From positions 1,364,001 to 1,428,000 of the forward strand of contig NZ_MTZV01000006.1 of NCBI RefSeq assembly GCF_002362315.1: a stretch of DNA of 64,000 bases, in the 5' to 3' direction. This DNA comes from Paraburkholderia acidicola (GTDB lineage Bacteria > Pseudomonadota > Gammaproteobacteria > Burkholderiales > Burkholderiaceae). The notes below the pieces were generated by a model. It was not told the origin of the DNA, searched no databases, and saw only the letters and a list, made by a program, of their open reading frames with translations. This document shows, in pieces, positions 41,830 through 50,602 of this stretch; position 1 is the stretch's first letter, and each line of letters opens with the position of its first letter. The position numbers and the translations under genes were made by a program.

Positions 41830-42720
41830 TCACTGCCCCGCAGACTGCGCCATCACAACCTGTCCGAATTCACCGTTCTGAAACGCCCTGACCCGGTCTT
41901 CAAGTTGCTCACGTGTATTCATGACAAACGGCCCGTGCCTCGCAATGGGTTCATCCAGCGCCGGACCGGAGAGCACGACGAAGTGGCTGCCTTCGGCAGA
42001 AGCAAACTGAATGGCTGCAATGCTCTGCGCAGCGTCTTCATCGAGCGCCACGCCAATTGCTTCCCCCGCCTTCAACTGCCGCACCTTGCCCCCAACCTCG
42101 ACCTGTAACGCGCCCGAAACGGCATAGATCATCGCACTCCATCCACGCAGTAACTCATGGCTAAACGCAGATGAGCGCGAAAGAAAAGCATCCAGCAGCG
42201 TGAACGGTTCAGGTAGCCGCAACGTGTGATCGGCGCTCACATCATTGCTACTCCCCGAAACCACCCGCACGCGAACACCAGGAGCCACGATCTCGGGAAT
42301 TTCACCCGGTTCCACATGCACGGCATAAGGCGCATCGAACTTCTTGCTGGCCGGCAGATTCACGAAGATCTGCAGCGCGTGGACGTGCTGCTCGTCGCCC
42401 TCGGGCTGTTCGGTATGGACGGCTCCGCGACCAGCGGCAAACCAGTGCAACGCGCCCGGATTGATCGGACCTTGATTGCCGAGCGAATCGTAATTGACAT
42501 GCGGCCCTGTCGCGTCCTCGAACACGTAGGTCACCGCCGAAATACCGGCATGCGGATGCACCGCAAACGTCGGACGGGTCATGTGGAAATGATCGAGCAT
42601 GACAACAGGGTCCACCAGTCCGCCGAACGATTCCTCACTGAAGTGCTTCGCGCAAAAAGCCTTGCCGATGGTCATATCGTGACCGGCGACGACAGGCGAC
42701 ACGCGCACGAACTTATCCAT
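41830..42720 (-). CDS. pirin-family protein
   Basis: A 296-residue bicupin of the pirin family. The metal-binding residues lie in FAVHPHAGISAVTYVFE (His-x-His) and RGAVHTEQPEG (His-x-Glu), as in quercetinase-active pirins such as YhhW. The C-terminal cupin (about 180-290) has lost the metal ligands. Roles of bacterial pirins range from quercetin 2,3-dioxygenase to metabolic regulation. The gene lies 129 bp downstream of the isochorismatase-like gene, with a terminator between them. Confidence 0.9.
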   Translation of the reverse strand: MDKFVRVSPVVAGHDMTIGKAFCAKHFSEESFGGLVDPVVMLDHFHMTRPTFAVHPHAGISAVTYVFEDATGPHVNYDSLGNQGPINPGALHWFAAGRGAVHTEQPEGDEQHVHALQIFVNLPASKKFDAPYAVHVEPGEIPEIVAPGVRVRVVSGSSNDVSADHTLRLPEPFTLLDAFLSRSSAFSHELLRGWSAMIYAVSGALQVEVGGKVRQLKAGEAIGVALDEDAAQSIAAIQFASAEGSHFVVLSGPALDEPIARHGPFVMNTREQLEDRVRAFQNGEFGQVVMAQSAGQ

Positions 42721-42753
42721 GGCGATACTCCTTCTTACTGTAGCGTTAAGCTC

Positions 42754-42781
42754 AAAACCGTCCGGGCATAGAGGCGCGGAC
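42754..42781 (-). terminator. terminator of isochorismatase-like gene
   Basis: On the minus strand CCGTCCG and CGGACGG pair around CGCCTCTATGCC and are followed by TTTT. It lies about 70 bp after the stop codon of the gene at 42850. Confidence 0.65.
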
Positions 42782-42849
42782 GGCTTCGAGGTTGTCCGGA
42801 CGAAGACACTACGTGTCCTCGCCGAATTGGATCATGGCGTCAGCGTTAG

Positions 42850-43578
42850 TTACCTGGCCTTGACGTTCTTGAACTGCCACACCAGGTTCGCAAACGGCAT
42901 GTCGAGGTCGGAATACACCTGCTGGGCTTTCGGATCGTCGTTGCCGTGGAGCATTTCCACACCGGCCGTCGCGTAGTCAGTCACCGGAATGCCTGCGCCC
43001 GCCAGGCGTTGCAATCCAACCGTGCGCTTGGCATCGCTGAACGTGCCGGACGCGTCGAGCACGACACGCGGATCGTAGCCAGCGGCCTTCAGCGACAGCG
43101 CCGGGAACGTGGCACAGACCTCCAGCGAAACACCGGCGATCAACACCTGTTTGCGACCGGTCTTCTCGATGGCGGCGCGGACATTCGGATCATCCCAGGC
43201 GTTGATCGAGGTCCGGGCAATCACCGGGACACCCGGAAGCGCAGCGGTCAACTCGGGGGTCGTCGGGCCCCACATGCCGTCGGGTACCGTCGCCGTGACG
43301 ATGATCGGGATACCGAGCGTCTTCGCGGCTTTGGCGAGCGCCACCACGTTGTGCTTGAGTTCACCGACATCGATGTCGCGCACGCCGGTGAAAAGACCGA
43401 TCTGGTGATCGACCAGTACCAGCACGGTGTTGTCTCGCGACAGCAGCGAATACGGCGCGCCCGACGGTGCGACCGCGCTCGTCACGGGCGCCGCGCTGGC
43501 GGTCTGAACCGTCGCAGCGGAGGTAGCGACGATAGCCAGGGGAAGAACGACAGCTTTCAGCAGATTGGAGAGTTTCAT
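42850..43578 (-). CDS. exported cysteine hydrolase (isochorismatase-like)
   Basis: A 242-residue protein with a signal peptide (residues 1-29, NLLKAVVLPLAIVATSAATVQTASA). The mature part is an isochorismatase-like hydrolase: LVLVDHQIGLF (catalytic Asp), GVSLEVCATFPAL (nucleophile Cys, in the position of nicotinamidase and YcaC). Most relatives are cytoplasmic; this one should be periplasmic. The start is ATG 43578. It is divergent from a LysR gene across a region with two inverted repeats. Confidence 0.85.
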   Translation of the reverse strand: MKLSNLLKAVVLPLAIVATSAATVQTASAAPVTSAVAPSGAPYSLLSRDNTVLVLVDHQIGLFTGVRDIDVGELKHNVVALAKAAKTLGIPIIVTATVPDGMWGPTTPELTAALPGVPVIARTSINAWDDPNVRAAIEKTGRKQVLIAGVSLEVCATFPALSLKAAGYDPRVVLDASGTFSDAKRTVGLQRLAGAGIPVTDYATAGVEMLHGNDDPKAQQVYSDLDMPFANLVWQFKNVKAR

Positions 43579-43690
43579 GATGTGTTTACCCGTGACATTT
43601 GGATGCGGCATCGGCGTATCGACGCTTTGCCGGACTGTCCGGTTCGTATCTGTTCCGGTTGAGATGAATCATATTCAGGCAACGACAAGC

Positions 43691-43738
43691 GATAAATAGG
43701 GTATTTATCAACCTATCGTTGCACACAGGAAACGATAG
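43691..43738. promoter_or_regulatory. two adjacent inverted repeats in isochorismatase/LysR intergenic region
   Basis: First, GATAAATAGGGTATTTATC (43691-43709), with perfect 8-bp arms. Directly after it, CTATCGTT (43713-43720) and AACGATAG (43731-43738), 8-bp arms 10 bases apart. They lie just upstream of the LysR start (43771) and about 115 bp from the divergent gene; the LysR protein is the likely ligand. Confidence 0.65.
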
Positions 43739-43770
43739 AATGGATCACCTCAAGGCGACCTGGACGTCGA

Positions 43771-44688
43771 ATGAACTCCACCTCTCTCGATCTGAACGAC
43801 CTCTACCTGTTTGCTCAGGTCATTGAGCAGCGTGGTTTTACCGCCGCTGGAGAGTTACTCGGCATCAGCAAATCCCACATCTCCCGGCGGGTCACGCATC
43901 TGGAAGCCAGTCTCGGCGTTCGGCTACTGCAGCGAACCTCGCGCAGACTGAGCCTGACCGATGCCGGCGAGGAGCTTTACGCGCACTGCCGGGCCATGAT
44001 TGCCGAGGCGCAGGCGGGCGAAGAAGCCGTCCGGCGCCGGACTGCCGAGCCGACGGGACTCGTGCGGGTCAGCATGTCGGTGGCGATCACCGACATCCTG
44101 CTGGCCGGACTGCTGCCCCGCTTCATGCTGCGTTACCCGAAGGTCCGACTCGCGATCGAGGCCAGTAACCGGCAGGTCGATCTCGTCGAAGAACACATCG
44201 ATGTGGTGGTGCGCGGGTTGAGTTTCGACGTGGAGCTTTCGAGCCTGGTGCAGGCGCCGCTTGGCACAGCGCGCTGGGGGCTCGTGGCGAGCCCTGTGTA
44301 CCTCGCAGGGATTGGGATGATCGATGAGCCGGACGCGCTGCCTCAAGGCGATCTGCTGATCTACGAATCGATCAACAAACCGGTAACCACGCTGCGCCTG
44401 ATCGACGCGCACGGCGAGGTGGTCGTACGGACGATTCAACCGCGGCTGCAGAGCGACAATCTCGCGGCGTTGAAGGAAGCTGCGCTAGCGGGAATGGGTA
44501 TCGCGAGCCTGCCGCTCTATGCGTGCGCGCGTGAGATCGAAACGGGAACCTTATGCGTCGTGTTGCCGGAGTTTCGCTCGAGGGAGGGCCGGCTGGCTGC
44601 GCTGTTTCCGACGCGACGCGGAATGATGCCGGCCGTACGAGCCTTCGTCGATTTTCTGAAGGAGGAGTTGCCGCCGTTGCTGGGGTGA
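43771..44688 (+). CDS. LysR-family regulator (CrgA-like)
   Basis: A 305-residue LysR protein: LDLNDLYLFAQVIEQRGFTAA and LGISKSHISRRVTHLEASLGVRLLQRTSRRL form the winged helix, and the effector domain starts at TGLVRVSMSVAITDILLAGLLPRF. The pattern is that of the CrgA/AaeR-like group. It is divergent from the exported isochorismatase-like gene, which is its probable target through the repeats at 43691-43738. Confidence 0.9.
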   Translation: MNSTSLDLNDLYLFAQVIEQRGFTAAGELLGISKSHISRRVTHLEASLGVRLLQRTSRRLSLTDAGEELYAHCRAMIAEAQAGEEAVRRRTAEPTGLVRVSMSVAITDILLAGLLPRFMLRYPKVRLAIEASNRQVDLVEEHIDVVVRGLSFDVELSSLVQAPLGTARWGLVASPVYLAGIGMIDEPDALPQGDLLIYESINKPVTTLRLIDAHGEVVVRTIQPRLQSDNLAALKEAALAGMGIASLPLYACAREIETGTLCVVLPEFRSREGRLAALFPTRRGMMPAVRAFVDFLKEELPPLLG

Positions 44689-44808
44689 TGTGGCTACGTT
44701 ACCCGTACTTGCGAGATGTGGCGGTCGTCTCCTTCAAGACCACGTCTGGATTCTCTGCTTGCGAGCTAGCGAGACTCCGAACCGATGACGCCGCGAAATT
44801 CACCCGCA

Positions 44809-45111
44809 CTAACCGGCCTCACCCACCGACGCGCTGTCGAGTATCTTCACGATCTGATCCGCCAGAATCAGCACATTCGCGTTGGATGGACGCGGTCGCC
44901 CGGTCGGCCTGAAAATCCGGTCGCCGCGCCGTATCGGCGCACCGGTCAACGCGCACTTGCCGCTACCCCGCGCCACGGTCGCAGCCCATCTCTGCTCGCC
45001 GTAGTGACAACGCCCAGGCTCCAGCCAACGCATCCAGACGTCGTCAGCGCCGCGCTCCAGAATCGAGACTTCCGCTTCCAGTCCAAACAAATGATGTCGT
45101 ACCGTAGTCAT
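44809..45111 (-). CDS. DUF3331 family protein
   Basis: A 100-residue protein of the DUF3331 family, which I know mainly from Burkholderia-type genomes and which has no assigned function. The typical core is present: WMRWLEPGRCHYGEQRWAA, SGKCALTGAPIRRGDRIFRP and SNANVLILADQI. The Cys and His residues could form a small metal site. The start at ATG 45111 has a GGAG site. It lies 23 bp downstream of the LuxR-type gene on the same strand and is probably cotranscribed. Confidence 0.8.
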   Translation of the reverse strand: MTTVRHHLFGLEAEVSILERGADDVWMRWLEPGRCHYGEQRWAATVARGSGKCALTGAPIRRGDRIFRPTGRPRPSNANVLILADQIVKILDSASVGEAG

Positions 45112-45134
45112 GAAAGCTCCTTGCGCTCTGCCGA

Positions 45135-45839
45135 TCAGGCATAGCTGGGTTGAAGCAGAGAGGAATGCATCCGGGCCTTCGCATAGCTGCGCAGTTTCTT
45201 TCGCCCAACCGAGGCATCCGGCAGATCGATTAATCCGCGCTCCGTCGCGATGCGTGCGGCCTCGGTCCGGCAACTGGCATCCAGCTTCGACATGATCGAT
45301 TTGACGTGAGCCTTCACGGTCCCGACTGCGATCTCCAGATCACATGCAATCGACTTGTTGCATTGCCCCATCGTCAGGAGCCGCAGCACCTCGCCCTCGC
45401 GACTCGTCAGCATGTCGCGCCCGGAGATCTGTGCCAGTTGCTGCGCCAGTGGCGGGCACAGGTAGGTGCCTCCGTGCCCAAGCGTCCGGACGCCGGCAAG
45501 GAGATCGCACACCGGCGAGCTGGTCAGCACGAAACCGTGGATGCCCTGCTCCAGTGCGCTTCGTACGGCATGCTCCCGGACCTGATCTGAGAGCACCAGG
45601 ATGCGGGCCGATTGGAGGCCTGGGCCGTGCGTGAAGTGCCGGCTATCCTGCGCAATCCTCGCCGCTGTCGAGCTTTCTGCCACGACGACATCGACGCTTC
45701 GCTCGACAGCAATGTAGCCTTCGCCGAGTACCTCGATATCAAGTGCATCTGCAAGGGATGCGCGAACGCCGGCCTGCAACAACGGTGTGGCGACAGATAC
45801 AAGTACCGCGATCCGACGCCCGGTTTGATGCTGACTCAT
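45135..45839 (-). CDS. LuxR-type regulator with degenerate receiver domain
   Basis: A 234-residue protein laid out like a NarL-type response regulator. The C-terminal LuxR helix-turn-helix is intact (LTSREGEVLRLLTMGQCNKSIACDLEIAVGTVKAHVKSIMSKL). The N-terminal receiver keeps the fold (LVLSDQVREHAVRSALEQGIHGFVLT) but lacks the acidic pair and the phospho-accepting Asp (VLVSVAT and VVVAES in their places), so phosphorylation is unlikely. The ATG at 45839 follows GGGAGGG. An upstream 33-nt element (45974-46006) is shared with two other genes. Confidence 0.85.
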   Translation of the reverse strand: MSQHQTGRRIAVLVSVATPLLQAGVRASLADALDIEVLGEGYIAVERSVDVVVAESSTAARIAQDSRHFTHGPGLQSARILVLSDQVREHAVRSALEQGIHGFVLTSSPVCDLLAGVRTLGHGGTYLCPPLAQQLAQISGRDMLTSREGEVLRLLTMGQCNKSIACDLEIAVGTVKAHVKSIMSKLDASCRTEAARIATERGLIDLPDASVGRKKLRSYAKARMHSSLLQPSYA

Positions 45840-45973
45840 TTCGCCCTCCCCTGGTGATGGCAAGTGACTTCGCCGTACCTTTATCTTTAACGACAGAAAA
45901 GGCGGGGTCGAGTTATCCGTTGTTAGCTAATTGATAGCAACCGGAAAAACACCCTTCGACTGATGGCCCGCTT

Positions 45974-46006
45974 CCATCACCAGGATTGAGTAGATCGTCT
46001 GGCATA
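45974..46006 (-). promoter_or_regulatory. 33-nt shared upstream element, copy 1
   Basis: On the minus strand the element runs from TATGCCAGACGATCTAC to CTCAATCCTGGTGATGG. It matches copy 2 (47545-47513) in 28 of 33 positions. It lies 135 bp upstream of the LuxR-type gene in the same orientation as the other copies to their genes; the NTF2-like gene lies on the other side. Function inferred. Confidence 0.6.
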
Positions 46007-46127
46007 GAGGCGCGATAAGGCCGTGCCCACAGGGGCGGTGTCCGCCCTAACCACACATAACAATCCATAGCGTCGCCTTTGCCCGGATTGGCTCATGATG
46101 GCGGCATGTGTTACTGGGCAAATTACG

Positions 46128-46538
46128 ATGCAGCCTGATCAATCCTCGAAAAACTGGCGGGAAATCGCCGATGACGTCGTCGTTTCCTTCGTGGATGCAG
46201 TCAACACCTTCGACGCAGACACCCTCACCGGCCTCTTCGCGCAGAACGCGCATGTGAACGACCAGTTACGTGACTTCTGGGGTATCGATGCGATTGGCGA
46301 CTGGATTCGCAACGAAATTGTCGGCGTGCGTTTCAGCATGGATGTGCTGCAAGCCAGACGGCATTACAGCGATCTGATCCTGCTGGCCAAAGTCTCTGGT
46401 GATTTCGACAGCACAGGCTTGCCCGATCCGATGATCCTGAGCTTCAATTTCCTTGTGCACGCGGGAAAGGTGGCTCGATTGATCATCTTGCTGACGCGAA
46501 CGGACGACGCAGAGCCCGATATTCGGAAGGCGCTTTAA
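46128..46538 (+). CDS. NTF2/SnoaL-like protein
   Basis: A 136-residue single-domain protein of the NTF2-like superfamily (cone-shaped alpha+beta fold): an N-terminal helix WREIADDVVVSFVDAVNTFDADTLTGLFA, then AHVNDQLRDFWGIDAIGDWIRNEI and C-terminal strands. Members include polyketide cyclases, isomerases and carrier-like proteins; no catalytic residues can be assigned. The start is uncertain: ATG 46128 is preferred, but the frame opens at 46095 and neither has a strong ribosome-binding site. Confidence 0.75.
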   Translation: MQPDQSSKNWREIADDVVVSFVDAVNTFDADTLTGLFAQNAHVNDQLRDFWGIDAIGDWIRNEIVGVRFSMDVLQARRHYSDLILLAKVSGDFDSTGLPDPMILSFNFLVHAGKVARLIILLTRTDDAEPDIRKAL

Positions 46539-46564
46539 CGATCGCTTTTACAAACAGCAGCGAG

Positions 46565-46602
46565 CAAAAGAAACGCCCCTGGAATGCTGACTTCAGGGGC
46601 GT
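46565..46602 (-). terminator. rho-independent terminator of exported alpha/beta hydrolase gene
   Basis: On the minus strand ACGCCCCTG and CAGGGGCGT form a 9-bp stem followed by TTTCTTTT. It lies 24 bp after the hydrolase stop codon. Confidence 0.85.
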
Positions 46603-46625
46603 GCATGAACGTAACTGCTGTCGCT

Positions 46626-47408
46626 CTACTTCACCGACGTAGCAGCCTTCTCGATCAACGCGGCGACATCGGCGGGACGCGACTCGTACACGGCGTGGCT
46701 AGCCGACGATTCCGCAATGACCGCACCGATGCGCTGGGCCATCGCGTGCTGGGCCGGCGGCGGAATCATCCGGTCGTGCGTGGTCAGCAGATACCAGCTC
46801 GGCTTCGTATGCCACGCAGCCGTGGTGATATCGCCGGCCAGTGCGGCCACACCCCATGGCACCTGAGCATTGGCGAGGAAGCTGGCGCGCTCAGGCGCCA
46901 CGTCGCCGGCAAACGCCTCGGCGAACTTCGTCTTGTCCAGCATCAGGAAACCGTTGACCGGCGGCAGGATCGGCGGAACCGCGGCACCGGGCGGCGGATT
47001 GGCGATCAGCTTTTGCACCGATTCGCCGCTATCCGGAGCAAAGGCTGCGATGTAGACGAGGCGCGCGACCTTGGGATCGTTACCGGCTTCCGTGATGACC
47101 GCTCCGCCGTACGAGTGGCCGACCAGCACAACCGGGCCATCTTGCGCCGCGATCACGGCTTTGGTCGTCGCCACGTCGTCGGCGAGCGAGGTCGTCGCGT
47201 TCTGCACGATGCTGACGTTATAACCCTTGGCCTTCAGCAGCTTGTACACCGGTTCCCAGCCACCGCCGTCGACGAAGCCCCCGTGCACCAGCACCACGTT
47301 CCTGACAGGTCCGGCAGCGGCACTTTGCTCGACGACGCCAAGCGTCCCCAGGCCGACGGTCAGCATGCCGAGAAGGGTATGCCGAAAAGAGAAAGGTTTG
47401 AATTGCAT
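46626..47408 (-). CDS. exported alpha/beta hydrolase
   Basis: A 260-residue protein with a signal peptide (HTLLGMLTVGLGTLGVVEQSAAA). The mature part is an alpha/beta hydrolase: NVVLVHGGFVDGGGWEPVYKLL (oxyanion region) and VLVGHSYGGAVITEAG with the nucleophile Ser; the His is near SSASHAVYESRP. It resembles the EstA/hydroxynitrile-lyase-like alpha/beta hydrolases annotated in many soil bacteria. Substrate unknown. The start is ATG 47408 after GGGGA. A 33-nt element upstream is shared with the LuxR and Rid-like genes. Confidence 0.87.
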   Translation of the reverse strand: MQFKPFSFRHTLLGMLTVGLGTLGVVEQSAAAGPVRNVVLVHGGFVDGGGWEPVYKLLKAKGYNVSIVQNATTSLADDVATTKAVIAAQDGPVVLVGHSYGGAVITEAGNDPKVARLVYIAAFAPDSGESVQKLIANPPPGAAVPPILPPVNGFLMLDKTKFAEAFAGDVAPERASFLANAQVPWGVAALAGDITTAAWHTKPSWYLLTTHDRMIPPPAQHAMAQRIGAVIAESSASHAVYESRPADVAALIEKAATSVK

Positions 47409-47512
47409 GTTGGTCCCCAATCTTAAAGAGAGATGGTCGTGCATGCCCTCATGGATGATTTGCCGTTGAGGTCGCTAGCACATCGATAGTTTGATCGATC
47501 GATGCGCTGTAT

Positions 47513-47545
47513 CCATCACCAAGATTGAGTATGTCTTTTGGCATA
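47513..47545 (-). promoter_or_regulatory. 33-nt shared upstream element, copy 2
   Basis: On the minus strand it begins TATGCCAAAAGACATAC and ends TCTTGGTGATGG. It matches copy 1 in 28 of 33 and copy 3 in 27 of 33 positions. It lies 105 bp upstream of the exported alpha/beta hydrolase. Confidence 0.65.
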
Positions 47546-47602
47546 GGCCGCATGGCGACTGCAGCCTGGGTCGTACTTTCCGCGCCCGCTAGTTAAAGAG
47601 GT

Positions 47603-50422
47603 TTAGCCGAGCAGACTGCGCGCGAGCGAGAGGTCCAGCGAGATTTCATCGCCGGCTTCCGCTATCAATGGATCAAGCAGGCGCTGGGCGTCGTCCTGTC
47701 GGCCTGTATCGACCAGATGTTGAGCCAGCGCGACCGCCGCCTCGATCTGACCTGACTTCACCCCTTGCGAACGGGCGAGCTCGATCGCCGCGCGATAGCT
47801 TTTCTCGGCTTCAGCAGCCTGCCCCGCGGCTGCAAGACAGTATCCGCGAACGGCCAGTAACTCCGGCATGCGAAGGAAGTCACCACACGTATGGATAAGC
47901 GTCTCGACTTCGTCACACATGGCGAGCGCCGCCGAATGCAGCGACATATCGGACAGCCCCTTTGCCAGAACCGATAGCGACACGCTGGTCACCATTCTGT
48001 AGCGGCACTCGTGCAGTACGTCCACCGCACCTCGAATCAGTTCGACGCCTTCAGCCGGTTGGCGTCGGGCGATCAGCAACTGTCCACGTGTGATGCGCGC
48101 GAACGCAAGATAGGGCGTGAGCGAATGTTGTTTCGCCACGCGCTCGATCGTTGTTGCGATCTCCTCCAGGCGTTCGACATTGCGCGCCCAGATGTACACG
48201 GAACCGGCCCAGATAAGCGCGATGCAATAGGTCACCGCATGGCCCGATTCACGCGCCTTCGCGATGGTCTCTTCCGCGATGACGATCGCCCTCGAATAGT
48301 GCCCGGTGAGCCACAGACTGCGTGCGAGGCCACACAACGCCCGGATGTGAAAGTCGAAACCGAGCTTCGACGTCGTACTGGACGACGCGCCCGAGCTTTG
48401 AGCGAAGCACCGCTCCCAATGGTGCATCGCCTCATTCACATTGCCGACGAGGTGTAGGGCAACGCCCATGAGCGAGTCGACGATGGCGCGCGACTCCAGG
48501 TCGTTCAGCTCGGTCAGAAGCGACTGCGCTTTGCGGGCGTTGTCGAGCGCATCGGTATAGCGCCCGTCTCGATGCAGCAGCACCACGTAGCCGTTGAGCA
48601 GATGAAGCGTGCTGCGGAAATCCCTCAATTGCTCTGCAAGTTCGATGCTTCGGCGGTATGCCGTTTCGGCTTCACTACCCCCCGTTGAGAACATCAACGA
48701 TTGACCGAGCGCACCTTGTAGCCGCATTTCGAAGGACGATCCGGACAGTTCGGGTGGCATCTGCGAGAGCGCGGTTTGAGCCCATCGAGCGCATTCAGCG
48801 ATTTTCGACAGTTGCAGCAACAGCGGACACAGCGAAGCCGCCAGCCTGAAAGCGTCGGACCTATGTTCATCCGCCCGGAAATGCCATTCGAGTGCCGCCC
48901 GAAGATTGGACATCTCCAGCACCACGACATCGAGCGCGTCCTTGTCGAGATTCCCGGCCGCATACTGCTGCGCCCAGTTTCTGAAGTAGCCGGCCAGGCG
49001 CTGCGAGACCGCGGCGTCTTCGCCGATGTTGCAGAGTTTCTTCCAGCAATAGGACCGTGTCGTGTCCAGCATGCCGTAGCGAAGCGCGGCTTCGCCCGCA
49101 TCCACGGTAACCAGCGACTTCGACACGAGGCTCGCGATCAACTCGATCGCCACCGACCTGTCGCCATCGAAGCTACAGATTTCGATAGCCGCATCGAGAG
49201 AAAACGTTGCGGCAAACACCGAGAGTCGATACAGGAGGCGCTTCTCGTCATCCGACAGAAGCTTGACGCTCCAGTCGAGTGTCGCCCCCAGGGTCTGTTG
49301 ACGCGGCACGGCGGTGCGCCTGCCGTGCCACATCAACCTGACACTCGCATCGAAGTGCGACGTGATGGCCTGGAGGCCCAACGCCTCGATGCGACCGGCG
49401 GCGAGTTCGATGGCGAGCGCAATGCCATCCAGTTCTCGACAGAGCTGCGATGCCAGCGGCGCGTCGCTGTCCTTGAGTTCGAAACTCGAGCAACTGGCGA
49501 CCGCGCGGTCCACGAACAATCTGACTGCGGGGTAGGCAAGCGCTGCTTCTGCGGTTGTTCCAGCGCCTTCGGGCGGGAAGGCAAGCGGCTGCAGACGATA
49601 GACAAGCTCGCCCTCTGCGCGCAGCGGTTCGCGGCTGGTGGCAAGAATATGGACCTTGGGGCAGATGCGGATCAACGCTTCGGCAAGCTCGGCGGCTCCC
49701 GCGATGACATGTTCGCAGCAGTCCAGCACGATCAGCGTGTTACGGTCAGCCAGATGCGTGGCGACCGCGGGCAGATCGTCCGAACGGTTCTGCAGTCCGA
49801 CCGCCGTGGCGACGGACGAGCGCACGAGTTGCGTCTCCGAAATTGCCGACAGGTCGATAAAGTGCACATCGCCGTTGAACTGCCGGGCCACGGTCTGCGC
49901 GCACGCAATCGCCACCGTGGTTTTGCCGATGCCGCCGGGTCCTACCACCGAAACAAGGCGCCGCTGCAGCAGGTTCGCGACGAGCGCCTCCACCTCTTCG
50001 TCACGCCCGACTACCGGCGTGGCGGGCGCCGGCACCGATTTGAAGGTGCTGGCTATAGCCGCCTGGGCAGGCGCGCCCAACGTCCGACGTTCGACAGAAG
50101 CGACGAACGTGTAGCCTTTATTGGTTGTGTTGGTGATATAGCGACTACCGCCTTCTCCCTCGCCGAGCGCCTTGCGAATGGCGACCATATGGAAGCGCAG
50201 GCTGCCTTCTTCGACGAGTACGTCGGGCCAGACCCGGGCAATCAGATCCTGCTTGCTAACCGTTTCTCCTGCGGAATCGACCAATGCAATAAGCAGGTCG
50301 AGCGCACGGCCACCGAGCCGCACGGGTACACCGTCTCGCTCCAGCAGACGCTCTGAGGGAGACAAGGTAAACGGTCCAAAGGAAGCACGCCATTCTGTAT
50401 GACGTCTAGGCTCTTGAGGCAT
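47603..50422 (-). CDS. large transcriptional regulator: winged helix + STAND ATPase + TPR
   Basis: A 939-residue regulator. An OmpR/CadC-type winged helix is at residues about 10-105 (FGPFTLSPSERLLERDGVPVRLGGRALDLL, SLRFHMVAIRKAL). An NB-ARC-like STAND ATPase follows, with Walker A VVGPGGIGKTTVA and a LIVLDCCEHVI Walker B, and then a helical TPR-like region to the C-terminus. The layout is known from many Burkholderia regulators annotated as ATPase-containing winged-helix proteins; the signal is usually unknown. ATG 50422 is preferred over the upstream TTG 50491. It is a candidate controller of the nearby 33-nt elements. Confidence 0.87.
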   Translation of the reverse strand: MPQEPRRHTEWRASFGPFTLSPSERLLERDGVPVRLGGRALDLLIALVDSAGETVSKQDLIARVWPDVLVEEGSLRFHMVAIRKALGEGEGGSRYITNTTNKGYTFVASVERRTLGAPAQAAIASTFKSVPAPATPVVGRDEEVEALVANLLQRRLVSVVGPGGIGKTTVAIACAQTVARQFNGDVHFIDLSAISETQLVRSSVATAVGLQNRSDDLPAVATHLADRNTLIVLDCCEHVIAGAAELAEALIRICPKVHILATSREPLRAEGELVYRLQPLAFPPEGAGTTAEAALAYPAVRLFVDRAVASCSSFELKDSDAPLASQLCRELDGIALAIELAAGRIEALGLQAITSHFDASVRLMWHGRRTAVPRQQTLGATLDWSVKLLSDDEKRLLYRLSVFAATFSLDAAIEICSFDGDRSVAIELIASLVSKSLVTVDAGEAALRYGMLDTTRSYCWKKLCNIGEDAAVSQRLAGYFRNWAQQYAAGNLDKDALDVVVLEMSNLRAALEWHFRADEHRSDAFRLAASLCPLLLQLSKIAECARWAQTALSQMPPELSGSSFEMRLQGALGQSLMFSTGGSEAETAYRRSIELAEQLRDFRSTLHLLNGYVVLLHRDGRYTDALDNARKAQSLLTELNDLESRAIVDSLMGVALHLVGNVNEAMHHWERCFAQSSGASSSTTSKLGFDFHIRALCGLARSLWLTGHYSRAIVIAEETIAKARESGHAVTYCIALIWAGSVYIWARNVERLEEIATTIERVAKQHSLTPYLAFARITRGQLLIARRQPAEGVELIRGAVDVLHECRYRMVTSVSLSVLAKGLSDMSLHSAALAMCDEVETLIHTCGDFLRMPELLAVRGYCLAAAGQAAEAEKSYRAAIELARSQGVKSGQIEAAVALAQHLVDTGRQDDAQRLLDPLIAEAGDEISLDLSLARSLLG

Positions 50423-50602
50423 GGCGGCGGAAGCGATGGCACTAAGCGACGGGGACCAGGCGATGGGCACGTCTCGTTGCGGTCGATGCAAACTATATCA
50501 TGTGCGAGCGTGCATACAATGCAGTCATAAATAGACTTCACGCAAGTGTCATGGAGCGCGGAATCGTGCCATCGCGCCGGATTCCGCAACATGCCCTCAG
50601 TT

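Noticed and set aside
42765..42778. 14-base match (GGCATAGAGGCGCG) to the flank of the first 33-nt element
   Set aside because: It is the loop and part of the stem of a terminator, and the rest of the 33-nt element is absent; probably coincidence.
48776..50356. 526-codon plus-strand open frame opposite the STAND regulator
   Set aside because: Same antisense composition; no recognisable domain, whereas the opposite strand has Walker motifs and a winged helix.
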